A stretch of 64,000 bases of DNA from Providencia alcalifaciens. GTDB taxonomy: Bacteria; Pseudomonadota; Gammaproteobacteria; Enterobacterales; Enterobacteriaceae. Made by a program: the position numbers and the translations under genes. The stretch covers positions 4,671,353 to 4,735,352 of the forward strand of contig JAOQNJ010000001.1 of the NCBI GenBank assembly GCA_025961275.1, read 5' to 3'. Under the pieces are notes generated by a model. The model saw only the letters and a list, made by a program, of their open reading frames with translations, had not been told where the DNA came from and ran no database searches. Numbering within the stretch: position 1 is the first letter of the stretch; each line of letters opens with the position of its first letter. Below, one piece after another: positions 56,722-64,000 of this stretch.

Positions 56722-57795
56722 TTAAGCGCCTGGTTGAGTAACAACTTCAGTTGTACCTTGAATTTCGATTTCAACGCGACGGTCTGGAGCCAAACACTCG
56801 ATTAGAGCTGCGCGGCCTTTAACATCGTCACATTTGTTGCCAGTTACTGGATCTTCTTTACCACGACCTTCAGCAGCGATTGCGCTTGCTGGAACGCCTT
56901 TAGATACCAAGTAATCAACTACAGACTGAGCACGTTTTTGTGACAGTGGTAGGTTGTAGTTTTGTGAACCGATACGGTCTGTGAAACCAACTACCAGTAC
57001 GCGACCTTGAGTTGGGTCGATGCTGCTCAGTTCAGTATACAGTTCGTTCAGCGCTTGCTGACCTTCTGGTTTCAGAGTTGCTTTGTTGAAGTTAAACAGA
57101 ACGTCTGAACGCAGTGTGAAACGTTTGTTTTCAACAACTGGAGCTGGAGCAACAACTGGAGCTGGCTCAACAACTGGAGCAGCTTCTTGATTGAAGCGGT
57201 ATGCCAGACCAACGCTCAGCATGCCGTTATCAGGACGCGCGCCCAGGTTGTCATTATCACCGATCTTGCTAACCCATTGGTAATCTAAACGAGTTGCCCA
57301 GTTTGGAGTGATAGCATATTCAACACCCAGTGCGTATACAGGAGAAACGCCAGTGTCGTTTTCTTTATAGTTAGGCTCACCAGCTTGGCTAGCTTTAACA
57401 TCTGTACGCCAAACCATACCACCTAAACGAGTGTAAACATCTAAGTCATCCATGATTGGATAGCTTAGTTTAGTAGTTAGAGAAACACCCATTGATTTCA
57501 GGTCGCCGCTGTTACCAGCACCTTTATATTTCAATTTACCAAACCAGTCATAACCAAGCTCGAAGCCTAGGTATTGGTTGTATTGGTAACCTGCGTATGC
57601 ACCAGCACCTAAAGTATCACGGTCAGTGCTATTGCCTACAGAAGTATCACGGTTAACTGGAGTGAATTTGGTATCTTCATAATGAGACCAACCCAGTTTA
57701 GCACCGGTATACCAAGTATTGTCTTTTGGAGCTGCTTGCGCAACAGTTGCGAAAGCTGCTACTGCCACTGCTACTGCGATAGCTGTCTTTTTCAT
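56722..57795 (-). CDS. ompA: Outer membrane protein A
   Basis: OmpA is an abundant eight-strand barrel whose periplasmic domain binds peptidoglycan. The 357-residue product has a signal peptide ([21 protein letters not shown], cleavage before APKDN), a barrel of about 190 residues, and a Pro-Ala-Val repeat linker ([15 protein letters not shown]). The OmpA-like domain follows with [22 protein letters not shown] and two cysteines (NKCDD, IECLAP). It is slightly longer than E. coli OmpA (346), mostly in surface loops and linker. Confidence 0.97.
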   Translation of the reverse strand: MKKTAIAVAVAVAAFATVAQAAPKDNTWYTGAKLGWSHYEDTKFTPVNRDTSVGNSTDRDTLGAGAYAGYQYNQYLGFELGYDWFGKLKYKGAGNSGDLKSMGVSLTTKLSYPIMDDLDVYTRLGGMVWRTDVKASQAGEPNYKENDTGVSPVYALGVEYAITPNWATRLDYQWVSKIGDNDNLGARPDNGMLSVGLAYRFNQEAAPVVEPAPVVAPAPVVENKRFTLRSDVLFNFNKATLKPEGQQALNELYTELSSIDPTQGRVLVVGFTDRIGSQNYNLPLSQKRAQSVVDYLVSKGVPASAIAAEGRGKEDPVTGNKCDDVKGRAALIECLAPDRRVEIEIQGTTEVVTQPGA

Positions 57796-58149
57796 TTTTA
57801 CGCCTCGTTATCATCCAATATAGGCATGGCTTCAAAGAGCCTTATTATTCGCCATTGGTTTAAAATATGTGCTAGGTTTCACTGACATTATCTACAAAAA
57901 TTTATAAAAAGTAAAAAATAATGTCATAACCTTAACAAGCTAAAGTCTACAACGAACTAGGAAAGATACAAGTAGAGCGAGCAAAAATCGTTATAAAAAA
58001 ACTATTTTTAGTGGATAAATCAGAGAGATAAATATAATTTACCATGAAATTGATTATTATCTATCCCATTGATCTTCATTATTTTTTCTATGTTTTTTAT
58101 ACCTAATATATCCAAATGTCAAATTTACTAAGAATATTCTTAATCTTAG
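57796..58149 (-). other. ompA leader and promoter region
   Basis: About 350 AT-rich bases between sulA and ompA, both on the minus strand. The stretch next to ompA is probably the long 5' leader known to stabilise ompA mRNA. I see no gene and no sharp terminator for sulA. Confidence 0.5.
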
Positions 58150-58671
58150 TTAGTGGTAATATTTAGAGTGAATTTTTAGATTGTTTTGCTGTCCAGAATG
58201 GTTACTTACAATATTATGTGTTTTTTGGGGGCGCATAATGAAGCCAATAGAATGACCTTCTTGTGCTGCACTATGTAGCCGAGCAAAGTCTTGTTCAGCC
58301 AATACTGGAAGCCAACCTAAAACAACACTGTAGTTACCACTTCTCAATGCTTTTTCCATGACATCAATTGTTGTAATGGTTGCCATATGATTCAATTGCA
58401 TGACTTTATTGGCAGGTATTCCTGACTGTTCTAGCCAATTTCGACTTAATTTCTTATTTGGGCTTAGCCATAGCAACCAACGCGATTGCACACCAAATTG
58501 ACGAAGCATCGGTAGTAGAATGCAATCCATTATTGGGTGCTTTTCATCGTAAACAAGTTCACTCACCATACCGTGCTGCATAGTATCATTGAGATGCGGT
58601 ATTGAAGCTTTTGTTTGCACAAAATGATTAAGAGAAAGTTCAGTTGTCTTGTTCCGAGAATAGATAGCCAT
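58150..58671 (-). CDS. sulA: SOS cell division inhibitor SulA
   Basis: SulA is made during the SOS response and blocks FtsZ polymerisation until DNA is repaired. The 173-residue product (169 in E. coli) is diverged at the N terminus. It keeps the FtsZ-binding core SRWLLWLSPNKKLSRNWLE and ALRSGNYSVVLGWL, the GFIMRP block, and the C-terminal LKIHSKYYH, which ends in the Lon recognition His. A LexA box stands 20 bases upstream of the ATG, and AGGTGAACT serves as ribosome site. Confidence 0.95.
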   Translation of the reverse strand: MAIYSRNKTTELSLNHFVQTKASIPHLNDTMQHGMVSELVYDEKHPIMDCILLPMLRQFGVQSRWLLWLSPNKKLSRNWLEQSGIPANKVMQLNHMATITTIDVMEKALRSGNYSVVLGWLPVLAEQDFARLHSAAQEGHSIGFIMRPQKTHNIVSNHSGQQNNLKIHSKYYH

Positions 58672-58690
58672 AGTTCACCTCGCCAATAAG

Positions 58691-58706
58691 CTGTATGAAT
58701 GTACAG
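58691..58706. promoter_or_regulatory. LexA box (SOS operator) of sulA
   Basis: CTGTATGAATGTACAG matches the LexA consensus CTGT-N8-ACAG perfectly at the conserved bases, 20 bases upstream of sulA. Confidence 0.9.
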
Positions 58707-58903
58707 TAACTGTATATTTATCCAATATCAAGTCTATTTTTACAAAGCGCTTCGCAACTTTATAGTTTATCTCAGCAATATTCTTGGCGTTTTTGAAAGA
58801 TACTCTCAGAATGTACATCTTCTAATTGTTTGTAAAATTAGGAAATTTATAGTTTCACTCACAAGGATGGATGCAGATGAATACTCATAAGGAGTTTGGG
58901 TGT

Positions 58904-59505
58904 ATGTCTTTAACTGAAAATAATTATATTCATTTAGAGCAGTTACTAGAAAGATTTGGTGAACTAAGAAAAAAAATCATTTTGGTGGAGATAGCTTAAT
59001 TATCGATAACGTCATTATCGGATTGATATTAGATGATCTTTTATATTTACGAGGTTGTCTATTTGCAAGAAGTTATTTTGAATCTGCAGCATTAAATCGC
59101 TTAGTGTTTAGAAAAAAAGGAATTCCATTAGAGCTTCGCTATTATCTTGTTTCTAAACAAATTTGGGAAAATGAAGAACTACTATTACATTGTATTGATT
59201 TAGCTTATCGATCAGCAATAGAGGAGAAAACTCAGAAACAATCGGCAGTCATACGAATAAAAGATTTACCGAATATGAATATGTCTGTTGAAAGGGCCTT
59301 GGGTAAGATTGGTATCCATAAAGTAGACGAATTACGGGAAATAGGGGCGAAAGCGTGCTTTTTAAAATTAAAACAATATGGAAAGTTCGCACCTAGTATC
59401 AAACTATTAATTGGTCTAGCTGGTGCAATTGAGGGATATCATAGTGCAGTTTTACCGGCAAAAATGAAACAGGATTTAATTAACTGGTACAACAGTGTAG
59501 GGTGA
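58904..59505 (+). pseudogene. sxy: Competence regulator Sxy/TfoX, frameshifted at an A8 tract
   Basis: Sxy (TfoX) works with CRP to activate competence genes. An ATG at 58904, after a good AAGGAG (58889-58894), opens MSLTENNYIHLEQLLERFGELRKK and stops at 58997-58999 after 31 codons. From the A8 tract (58968-58975) the -1 frame continues NHFGGDSLIIDN, then LDDLLYLRGC, aligning with the RSLFGSYSLTVDD and DGELYLRAC blocks of E. coli Sxy. It runs on through the C-terminal helix-hairpin domain (IKDLPNMNMSVERALGKIGI, ELREIGAKACFLKL) to 59505. One extra A would restore about 200 residues (E. coli 209). A AAA AAA is a slippery heptamer, so rescue by slippage is possible. Confidence 0.85.
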
Positions 59506-59640
59506 AATTGATATCTTTCTAAATTGCAATTAGGTAAGAAATCAAGGCGCTGTTAATCTTTCAGGTGTGATTTATATTTAAGGCTCAAGTAATGAAATAC
59601 TCTATTATTAAACTCTAGGGCAGGTTTTGCTCATCATAGG

Positions 59641-59670
59641 ATGGTAAATAAAATGTGTTTTATTTACCAT
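59641..59670. repeat. Perfect 13-bp hairpin after sxy
   Basis: ATGGTAAATAAAA and TTTTATTTACCAT pair perfectly around TGTG. It lies in the 383 bases between sxy and the MITE-like element, which otherwise show no gene. It could end the sxy transcript, although no T-run follows. Confidence 0.55.
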
Positions 59671-59888
59671 CAGTTATTACGAGAAAAATAAGCATAAAAG
59701 TTCAGTAGCTCTAGATTCAATAGATATAGAAAGTTAATTAATGTGCCCTTTAAGATAAGTGTTCTCATTGTTCATCAACTGAAGCATCACAGGATAAGCC
59801 TAGATAAATAAGCGGAGTAGGTGGATCATTCTATGAGTAAATAGAATTTTGGCACCCGCTCATCAGTTTAATTTATTCATTACACCTA

Positions 59889-60159
59889 GGGGCTGTTGCT
59901 CTTTGCTGATTATTTTACTGTATTTAATGATTAAAATAACAGGGATGTAATCAGATTACTTACTAATACGGTTAAAAGCATCAACATAAACCTAAACAGT
60001 AAATAAAAGCACCCCTCGGGTTCGATTAAAAGTAATTTTTCGTTGGATTGAACGGCTCTTGCCAAGTCTACAATGCGGCGAGCTACTGCCTGTTTTCTTT
60101 TTACCTTAAGTAAGGACTTTTTATTCGAATAAAATTGACCTTAAAAGTTCAAAAGCCAC
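59889..60159 (-). mobile_element. MITE-like element, copy 2 (271 bp, TA duplication)
   Basis: Inverse copy of the element at 34505-34765. The ends are GGGGCTGTTGCTCTTTG (left) and GTGGCTTTTGAACTTTT (right, read inward), flanked by TA at 59887-59888 and 60160-60161. Shared internal blocks read on the minus strand include AAGGTCAATTTTATTCGAA, GGCAAGAGCCGTTCAA and CTTTTAATCGAACCC. It is more diverged at its ends than copy 1, so probably older. Its last base and the TA form part of the yccS stop codon. Confidence 0.75.
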
Positions 60160-62360
60160 TAGGAGGTCTGACTATTTGAAGCATCTGCTATGGGGATATT
60201 AATTTTTTTTATCATAGCATTAATGTCAGGCGTTAATTCCAGTAATAGTCTTGTTTGTTCCAAAATCAAACCAGTTTTTTCATCATCACTTGAAGATATG
60301 CTATCAATACGTTTCATAATTTTTTCGCGAAGCTGCTCTGATTTTTCTTCTGTGTTATTACGAGAATCAAATTTTACAGCTTGAAGTGAAGTTTCCACAT
60401 AGCAGATAGCATCACTTAAAATGCTGAGGTTATCTTCATTTTGCATTTGCTCTCTGTGAGCCCCTAAGGCAGAAATGTAGCTAAGTAATGTATGATTTAG
60501 GCATAGCAACTGGAAAGCTAGCTCTTGAGTTACTTTATAAGACTTAGGGTCTGAAGCCATGTTGGAAACAATAGAAGCAAACTCGGCGTCATTCTTATGA
60601 GCTTCACGCCTCGCGATTCTATATTCAAGGCTATTATCTTTACCTTGATAATATTGCTGCAAGATAGCATCCAAATAGCCACAATTACTGTCCATTGTTT
60701 TTTGGACAACCAGAGGTAATTGCCGAAACTTCCAATCCGGCCAAATAAAACTAACAGCACAGAATGCAATGAAACAACCGATTAAGGTATCAATGACCCG
60801 AGGGAGAGCAACTTCAAAGCCATCACCTAATAGGTTAAAACAAAAGAGAACAAGTAGAGTAATAAACAGTGTTGCTTGCGCATACTGACTACTGCGAAAA
60901 ACAAAAAATAGCAGTCCCGAAATCACAATTAGTATGAGTTGCCCTTCCATAGAGGGAACAAAATTCAATAGCGGCAATCCAACCAAAATTCCAATAATTG
61001 TACCAACAATGCGTAAAGCTAAACGCCGTTTCGTCGCACTGTAGTTAGGTTGGCAAACAAATAAGCTCGTCAATAAAATCCAATAGCCTCTTTCTAAATC
61101 CAATAATTGGATGATAAGGTATCCAGTACAAAGTAGGATTGACATTCTTACCGCGTGGCGAAATAGAGCTGACTTTGGTGTTAAATGGTGCTTAAAGCGA
61201 GCAATAATATCGCCTATACCTGATAGTGACTCATCGGAAAGTTGTTCAATTTGCTTATTATTTTGTTGCCGTACGCTTTGTTCAAGGCTCAATCCCCTGA
61301 GTTGTACATCAATTCCTTTCAAGTTTTTAAGTAAATTGTGGAGCGCTTTTATTTCATGAATAGCAGGGTATTGCTGTTTAAGTAATTGCAGCGAGTTTTC
61401 AAGATAAGCAAAAGTGCCATCAAAGCGAGGGTTATGTTGGTACTGTTTGTGCCACAAAACAGATTGTGCAACCTGTTGGCAGGCTCTTGCTTGCATAGTG
61501 AGTAAACGTTGAAAGCGAAATAAAATATCACTATGGCGTAGTGTACGGCTCAATTGCTGGTATTGAATATGGGATGAACTCACGCGTTCATGAATATCTT
61601 GAGCAACAAAATAATATTGTAATGCAGTACGAGTTCCTTTTTGTCCTCTATCGCCTTTAAGGCGGCTGAGTAGCGCAATTTTCGTTTGGTGCATGGTGCT
61701 GACTAAAGAACTATTAACTAAAGCTAAATCATAGATAGACTGTTGATAGCCATCTTCAAGATCAGGGTCGAATAAATTTGCTTTAGCATCAAGGTAAGCG
61801 GCCAATTGTTGGTAACATTGCATAATAGCATCTTGCAGCGGCCTAACAGGGAATAAAATATGGCCTATTAAAGTTAAAATATTATACCAAATTGCACCAA
61901 TTAGTAATAACGCAGGTTGCTGATACCAAGTATCAAAAATAGGCACGCCCAGCATGGTATAGATTGCAATAAGCAAAGCACCAAAGGCAATTGTGGCATA
62001 ACGCTGCCCTAATGCACCTAAAAGGATAAACCCACAAGTTGAAAGAGCTAACCCAAAAAAGAATAATACTGGATAAGGGAAGAGTAACTCAATCGAGACT
62101 GAGGCTATAAAAAAGCTGAGTAAGGTAATAACGAGGTTTTTTAATCTACCTGTTAGTCTATCGTCTAAGTCAGTTAGGGCTGCTGCAACCACGCCTAAAG
62201 TTAGGGGGATGGTGACTTTGGGGTCTTGGCCTAATAACCAAGGAATTAAGGTCGTCCCTGTCAGGGCGATTAAGATTCGGATATAATATAAAGCATGGCT
62301 GTTATATAAAACACGACGATAACTGGTAAGCAGCGTTAACACAAAGTACCTCAAAGGCAA
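60159..62360 (-). CDS. yccS: YccS/YhfK-family membrane protein
   Basis: An inner-membrane protein of the YccS family, related to aromatic acid exporters (FUSC/ArAE-like), with unproven substrate. The 733-residue product (about 720 in E. coli) has two blocks of membrane helices. The first is at about residues 25-185 (TIPLTLGVVAAALTDLDDR) and the second at about 400-530 (GYWILLTSLFVCQPNYSATK, GFEVALPRVIDTLIGCF). Soluble segments separate them, with GDRGQKGTRTALQYYFVAQD in the first. The TAG stop coincides with the TA of a MITE-like insertion. In E. coli yccF lies upstream; here only a 103-base divergent gap to helD remains, so yccF is absent. Confidence 0.92.
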   Translation of the reverse strand: MPLRYFVLTLLTSYRRVLYNSHALYYIRILIALTGTTLIPWLLGQDPKVTIPLTLGVVAAALTDLDDRLTGRLKNLVITLLSFFIASVSIELLFPYPVLFFFGLALSTCGFILLGALGQRYATIAFGALLIAIYTMLGVPIFDTWYQQPALLLIGAIWYNILTLIGHILFPVRPLQDAIMQCYQQLAAYLDAKANLFDPDLEDGYQQSIYDLALVNSSLVSTMHQTKIALLSRLKGDRGQKGTRTALQYYFVAQDIHERVSSSHIQYQQLSRTLRHSDILFRFQRLLTMQARACQQVAQSVLWHKQYQHNPRFDGTFAYLENSLQLLKQQYPAIHEIKALHNLLKNLKGIDVQLRGLSLEQSVRQQNNKQIEQLSDESLSGIGDIIARFKHHLTPKSALFRHAVRMSILLCTGYLIIQLLDLERGYWILLTSLFVCQPNYSATKRRLALRIVGTIIGILVGLPLLNFVPSMEGQLILIVISGLLFFVFRSSQYAQATLFITLLVLFCFNLLGDGFEVALPRVIDTLIGCFIAFCAVSFIWPDWKFRQLPLVVQKTMDSNCGYLDAILQQYYQGKDNSLEYRIARREAHKNDAEFASIVSNMASDPKSYKVTQELAFQLLCLNHTLLSYISALGAHREQMQNEDNLSILSDAICYVETSLQAVKFDSRNNTEEKSEQLREKIMKRIDSISSSDDEKTGLILEQTRLLLELTPDINAMIKKINIPIADASNSQTS

Positions 62361-62463
62361 GAATCCTTAATCTATATAGGATAGCTTGTTTATAAGTAAT
62401 AAAAAACCGTCTGAAATCAAGCAGCCATCATTTTCATTATTGTTCAACTCAGGTGCAGGATGT

Positions 62464-64000
62464 ATGGAACTGAAATCAACACAGATTGGGCAGCGCCTGG
62501 CTCAGCATCCCTATAATCGGGTTCGCTTATTAAATGCAGGCATTGAAGTTGGTGGTGAAAAACATGAATATCTCATTCCCTTTAATCAATTAATTGATAT
62601 TCGCTGTAAAAGAGGGATCGTTTGGGGGGAGCTCGAATTCGAATTAGCTGATGAGCAAGTTGTGCGCTTGCATGGAACTGAATGGAAGCAAACTCAACGT
62701 TTTTATCATTATTTAAATGAGAAGTGGCAGCAATGGAGTACTGAAATGAGCGAGATCAGTGCTGAAGTGCTTGTTTCACTGGCTAAGAGTATCCAGCGCC
62801 AAACTCAACAGGATATTTGGTGTAGTTTGCGAGATCTATCGACTTTTCGAAAAAATATCACGCAACAATTTTCGTCGCTTCCTCTACCTTTAGCTCGCGT
62901 TAGTCAATTTGAGAACTGTGCAGCACCTTATCATTATTGCTTACAATGGCTGAATGATGGTGAACAGTGTCGTTTACGTTCAAATGAACAGTGGTGTGAA
63001 TCAATATTGTCACGCTATGGCGATTTTTTCCAAAATATAGAATCGTCGCCACTTAACCATAGTCAGTCACTTTCAGTCATCAATGGTGAAGATAATGTTT
63101 TAGTATTGGCGGGGGCAGGGAGCGGAAAAACGTCGGTATTGGTTGCTAGAGCGGGTTGGCTACTTTTAAGAAACTTAGCCAAAGCTGATCAAATTTTATT
63201 GTTAGCTTTTGGTCGTAAAGCTGCGGAAGAGATGAATGAACGTATTCAAGAGCATTTACATCAAACAGAGATTGAAGCCAAAACATTTCACGCATTAGCG
63301 TTACACATCATACGTGAGGGGAGCAATAAATCTCCAGTCATTAGTGAATTAGAAACTGATGCTCAAAAACGTCATGCACTATTACTCAACGAGTGGCGTG
63401 AACAGTGTGGTAGTAAGAAAGCACAAGCTAAAGGTTGGCGTGAATGGTTGACAGATGAACTAGGCTGGGACGTTCCTGACGGTGAGTTTTGGCATGATAA
63501 AAAAATTAGCAAAAAAATAGTTAGCCGCCTCGAACGTTGGTTAAGCCTCATGCGAATGCATGGTGGAAGCCAAAAAGAGATGATAGAAGCTACTGATGAA
63601 TCTATTAAAGACCTCTTCCAAAAACGTATTCGCCTAATGTCCCCATTACTAAAGGCATGGAAAACTGCATTAAAAAATGAAGGTGCTATCGATTTTTCAG
63701 GTCTAATTCATCAGGCTGTCAATCTTTTAGAAAAAGGACGTTTTATTAGCCCTTGGAAGCATATTTTAGTTGATGAATTCCAAGATATATCGCCATTGAG
63801 AGCAAAGCTGTTACAGGCTTTGCGTCAACAAAATAAACAAACAGCACTTTTTGCTGTGGGTGATGACTGGCAAGCAATTTATCGTTTTAGCGGTGCTGAA
63901 CTTGATTTGACAACGTCCTTTGAACAGAATTTTGGTACTGGTGCATTATGTGCCTTAGATACAACTTATCGATTCAATGAACGTATTGGCGATATTGCGA
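62464..64000 (+). CDS. helD: DNA helicase IV, 3' part outside the window
   Basis: HelD is a superfamily 1 (UvrD-like) 3'-5' DNA helicase linked to RecF-pathway recombination. The ATG at 62464 opens MELKSTQIGQRLAQHPYNRV, as in E. coli. The frame is open to the window edge, giving the first 512 residues of about 684. Visible motifs are the N-terminal HEYLIPFNQL domain, Walker A LAGAGSGKTSVLVARA, motif Ia LLLAFGRKAAEEM, TFHALALHI, motif II ILVDEFQDIS, motif III FAVGDDWQAIYRFSG and DTTYRFN. It is divergent from yccS. Confidence 0.95.
   Translation, partial: MELKSTQIGQRLAQHPYNRVRLLNAGIEVGGEKHEYLIPFNQLIDIRCKRGIVWGELEFELADEQVVRLHGTEWKQTQRFYHYLNEKWQQWSTEMSEISAEVLVSLAKSIQRQTQQDIWCSLRDLSTFRKNITQQFSSLPLPLARVSQFENCAAPYHYCLQWLNDGEQCRLRSNEQWCESILSRYGDFFQNIESSPLNHSQSLSVINGEDNVLVLAGAGSGKTSVLVARAGWLLLRNLAKADQILLLAFGRKAAEEMNERIQEHLHQTEIEAKTFHALALHIIREGSNKSPVISELETDAQKRHALLLNEWREQCGSKKAQAKGWREWLTDELGWDVPDGEFWHDKKISKKIVSRLERWLSLMRMHGGSQKEMIEATDESIKDLFQKRIRLMSPLLKAWKTALKNEGAIDFSGLIHQAVNLLEKGRFISPWKHILVDEFQDISPLRAKLLQALRQQNKQTALFAVGDDWQAIYRFSGAELDLTTSFEQNFGTGALCALDTTYRFNERIGDIA

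Overview
The window is a chromosomal segment of a low-GC member of the Enterobacterales. Gene content and order match the E. coli 20-22 min region closely (serC-aroA, cmk-rpsA-ihfB, comEC-msbA-lpxK, kdsB, cmoM-mukFEB, ldtD-mepK-ycbL, aspC-ompF-asnS-pncB, pepN, pyrD-zapC, ycbX, rlmKL-uup-pqiABC, rmf, fabA, lonH, matP, ompA, sulA, sxy, yccS, helD). Protein divergence, AT-rich spacers, and a porin whose mature N terminus resembles the OmpPst type point to Morganellaceae, most likely Providencia. This genus call is inference from remembered sequences, not a database search.

Layout. 1-8.4 kb: seqA-pgm, then serC, aroA, cmk, rpsA and ihfB (replication control, sugar phosphate, serine/aromatic and nucleotide synthesis, translation). 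8.4-13.8 kb: an eight-copy octanucleotide repeat, a comEC gene broken by an in-frame TAG, then the lipid A exporter/kinase pair msbA-lpxK. 14-25 kb: a divergent cold-shock protein, ycaR-kdsB, elyC, the cmoM-mukF-mukE-mukB operon with overlapping starts, and aphA. 26-36 kb: murein genes ldtD and mepK, ycbL, aspC, the porin, asnS and pncB. 36-43 kb is the accessory-rich part: ERIC-like repeats, an intact 1,232-bp IS3-family element inside one of them, pepN, a small XRE regulator, pyrD and three more ERIC-like repeats. 43-64 kb: zapC, ycbX, rlmKL, uup, pqiABC, rmf, fabA, lonH, a small GhoT/OrtT-type toxin gene, matP, ompA, SOS-controlled sulA, a frameshifted sxy, yccS and the 5' part of helD.

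Most genes form a conserved housekeeping backbone for envelope synthesis, chromosome organisation and cell division. Absent relative to the E. coli order as I remember it are ycaL, ycaQ and yccF. seqA-pgm has been brought next to serC, and aphA sits between mukB and ldtD.

The less expected content lies in spacers and broken genes. (1) Two copies (261 and 271 bp, opposite orientations) of a non-coding element with terminal inverted repeats and TA duplications look like a MITE; one is inserted exactly in the yccS stop codon. (2) Two natural-competence genes, comEC (nonsense codon) and sxy/tfoX (frameshift at an A8 tract), are both interrupted. (3) An orphan GhoT/OrtT-like membrane toxin lies next to matP. 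(4) The IS has recognisable ends and a GTA target duplication in an ERIC-like repeat. No tRNA, rRNA, CRISPR array or prophage was recognised, and I did not find a convincing large undescribed system.
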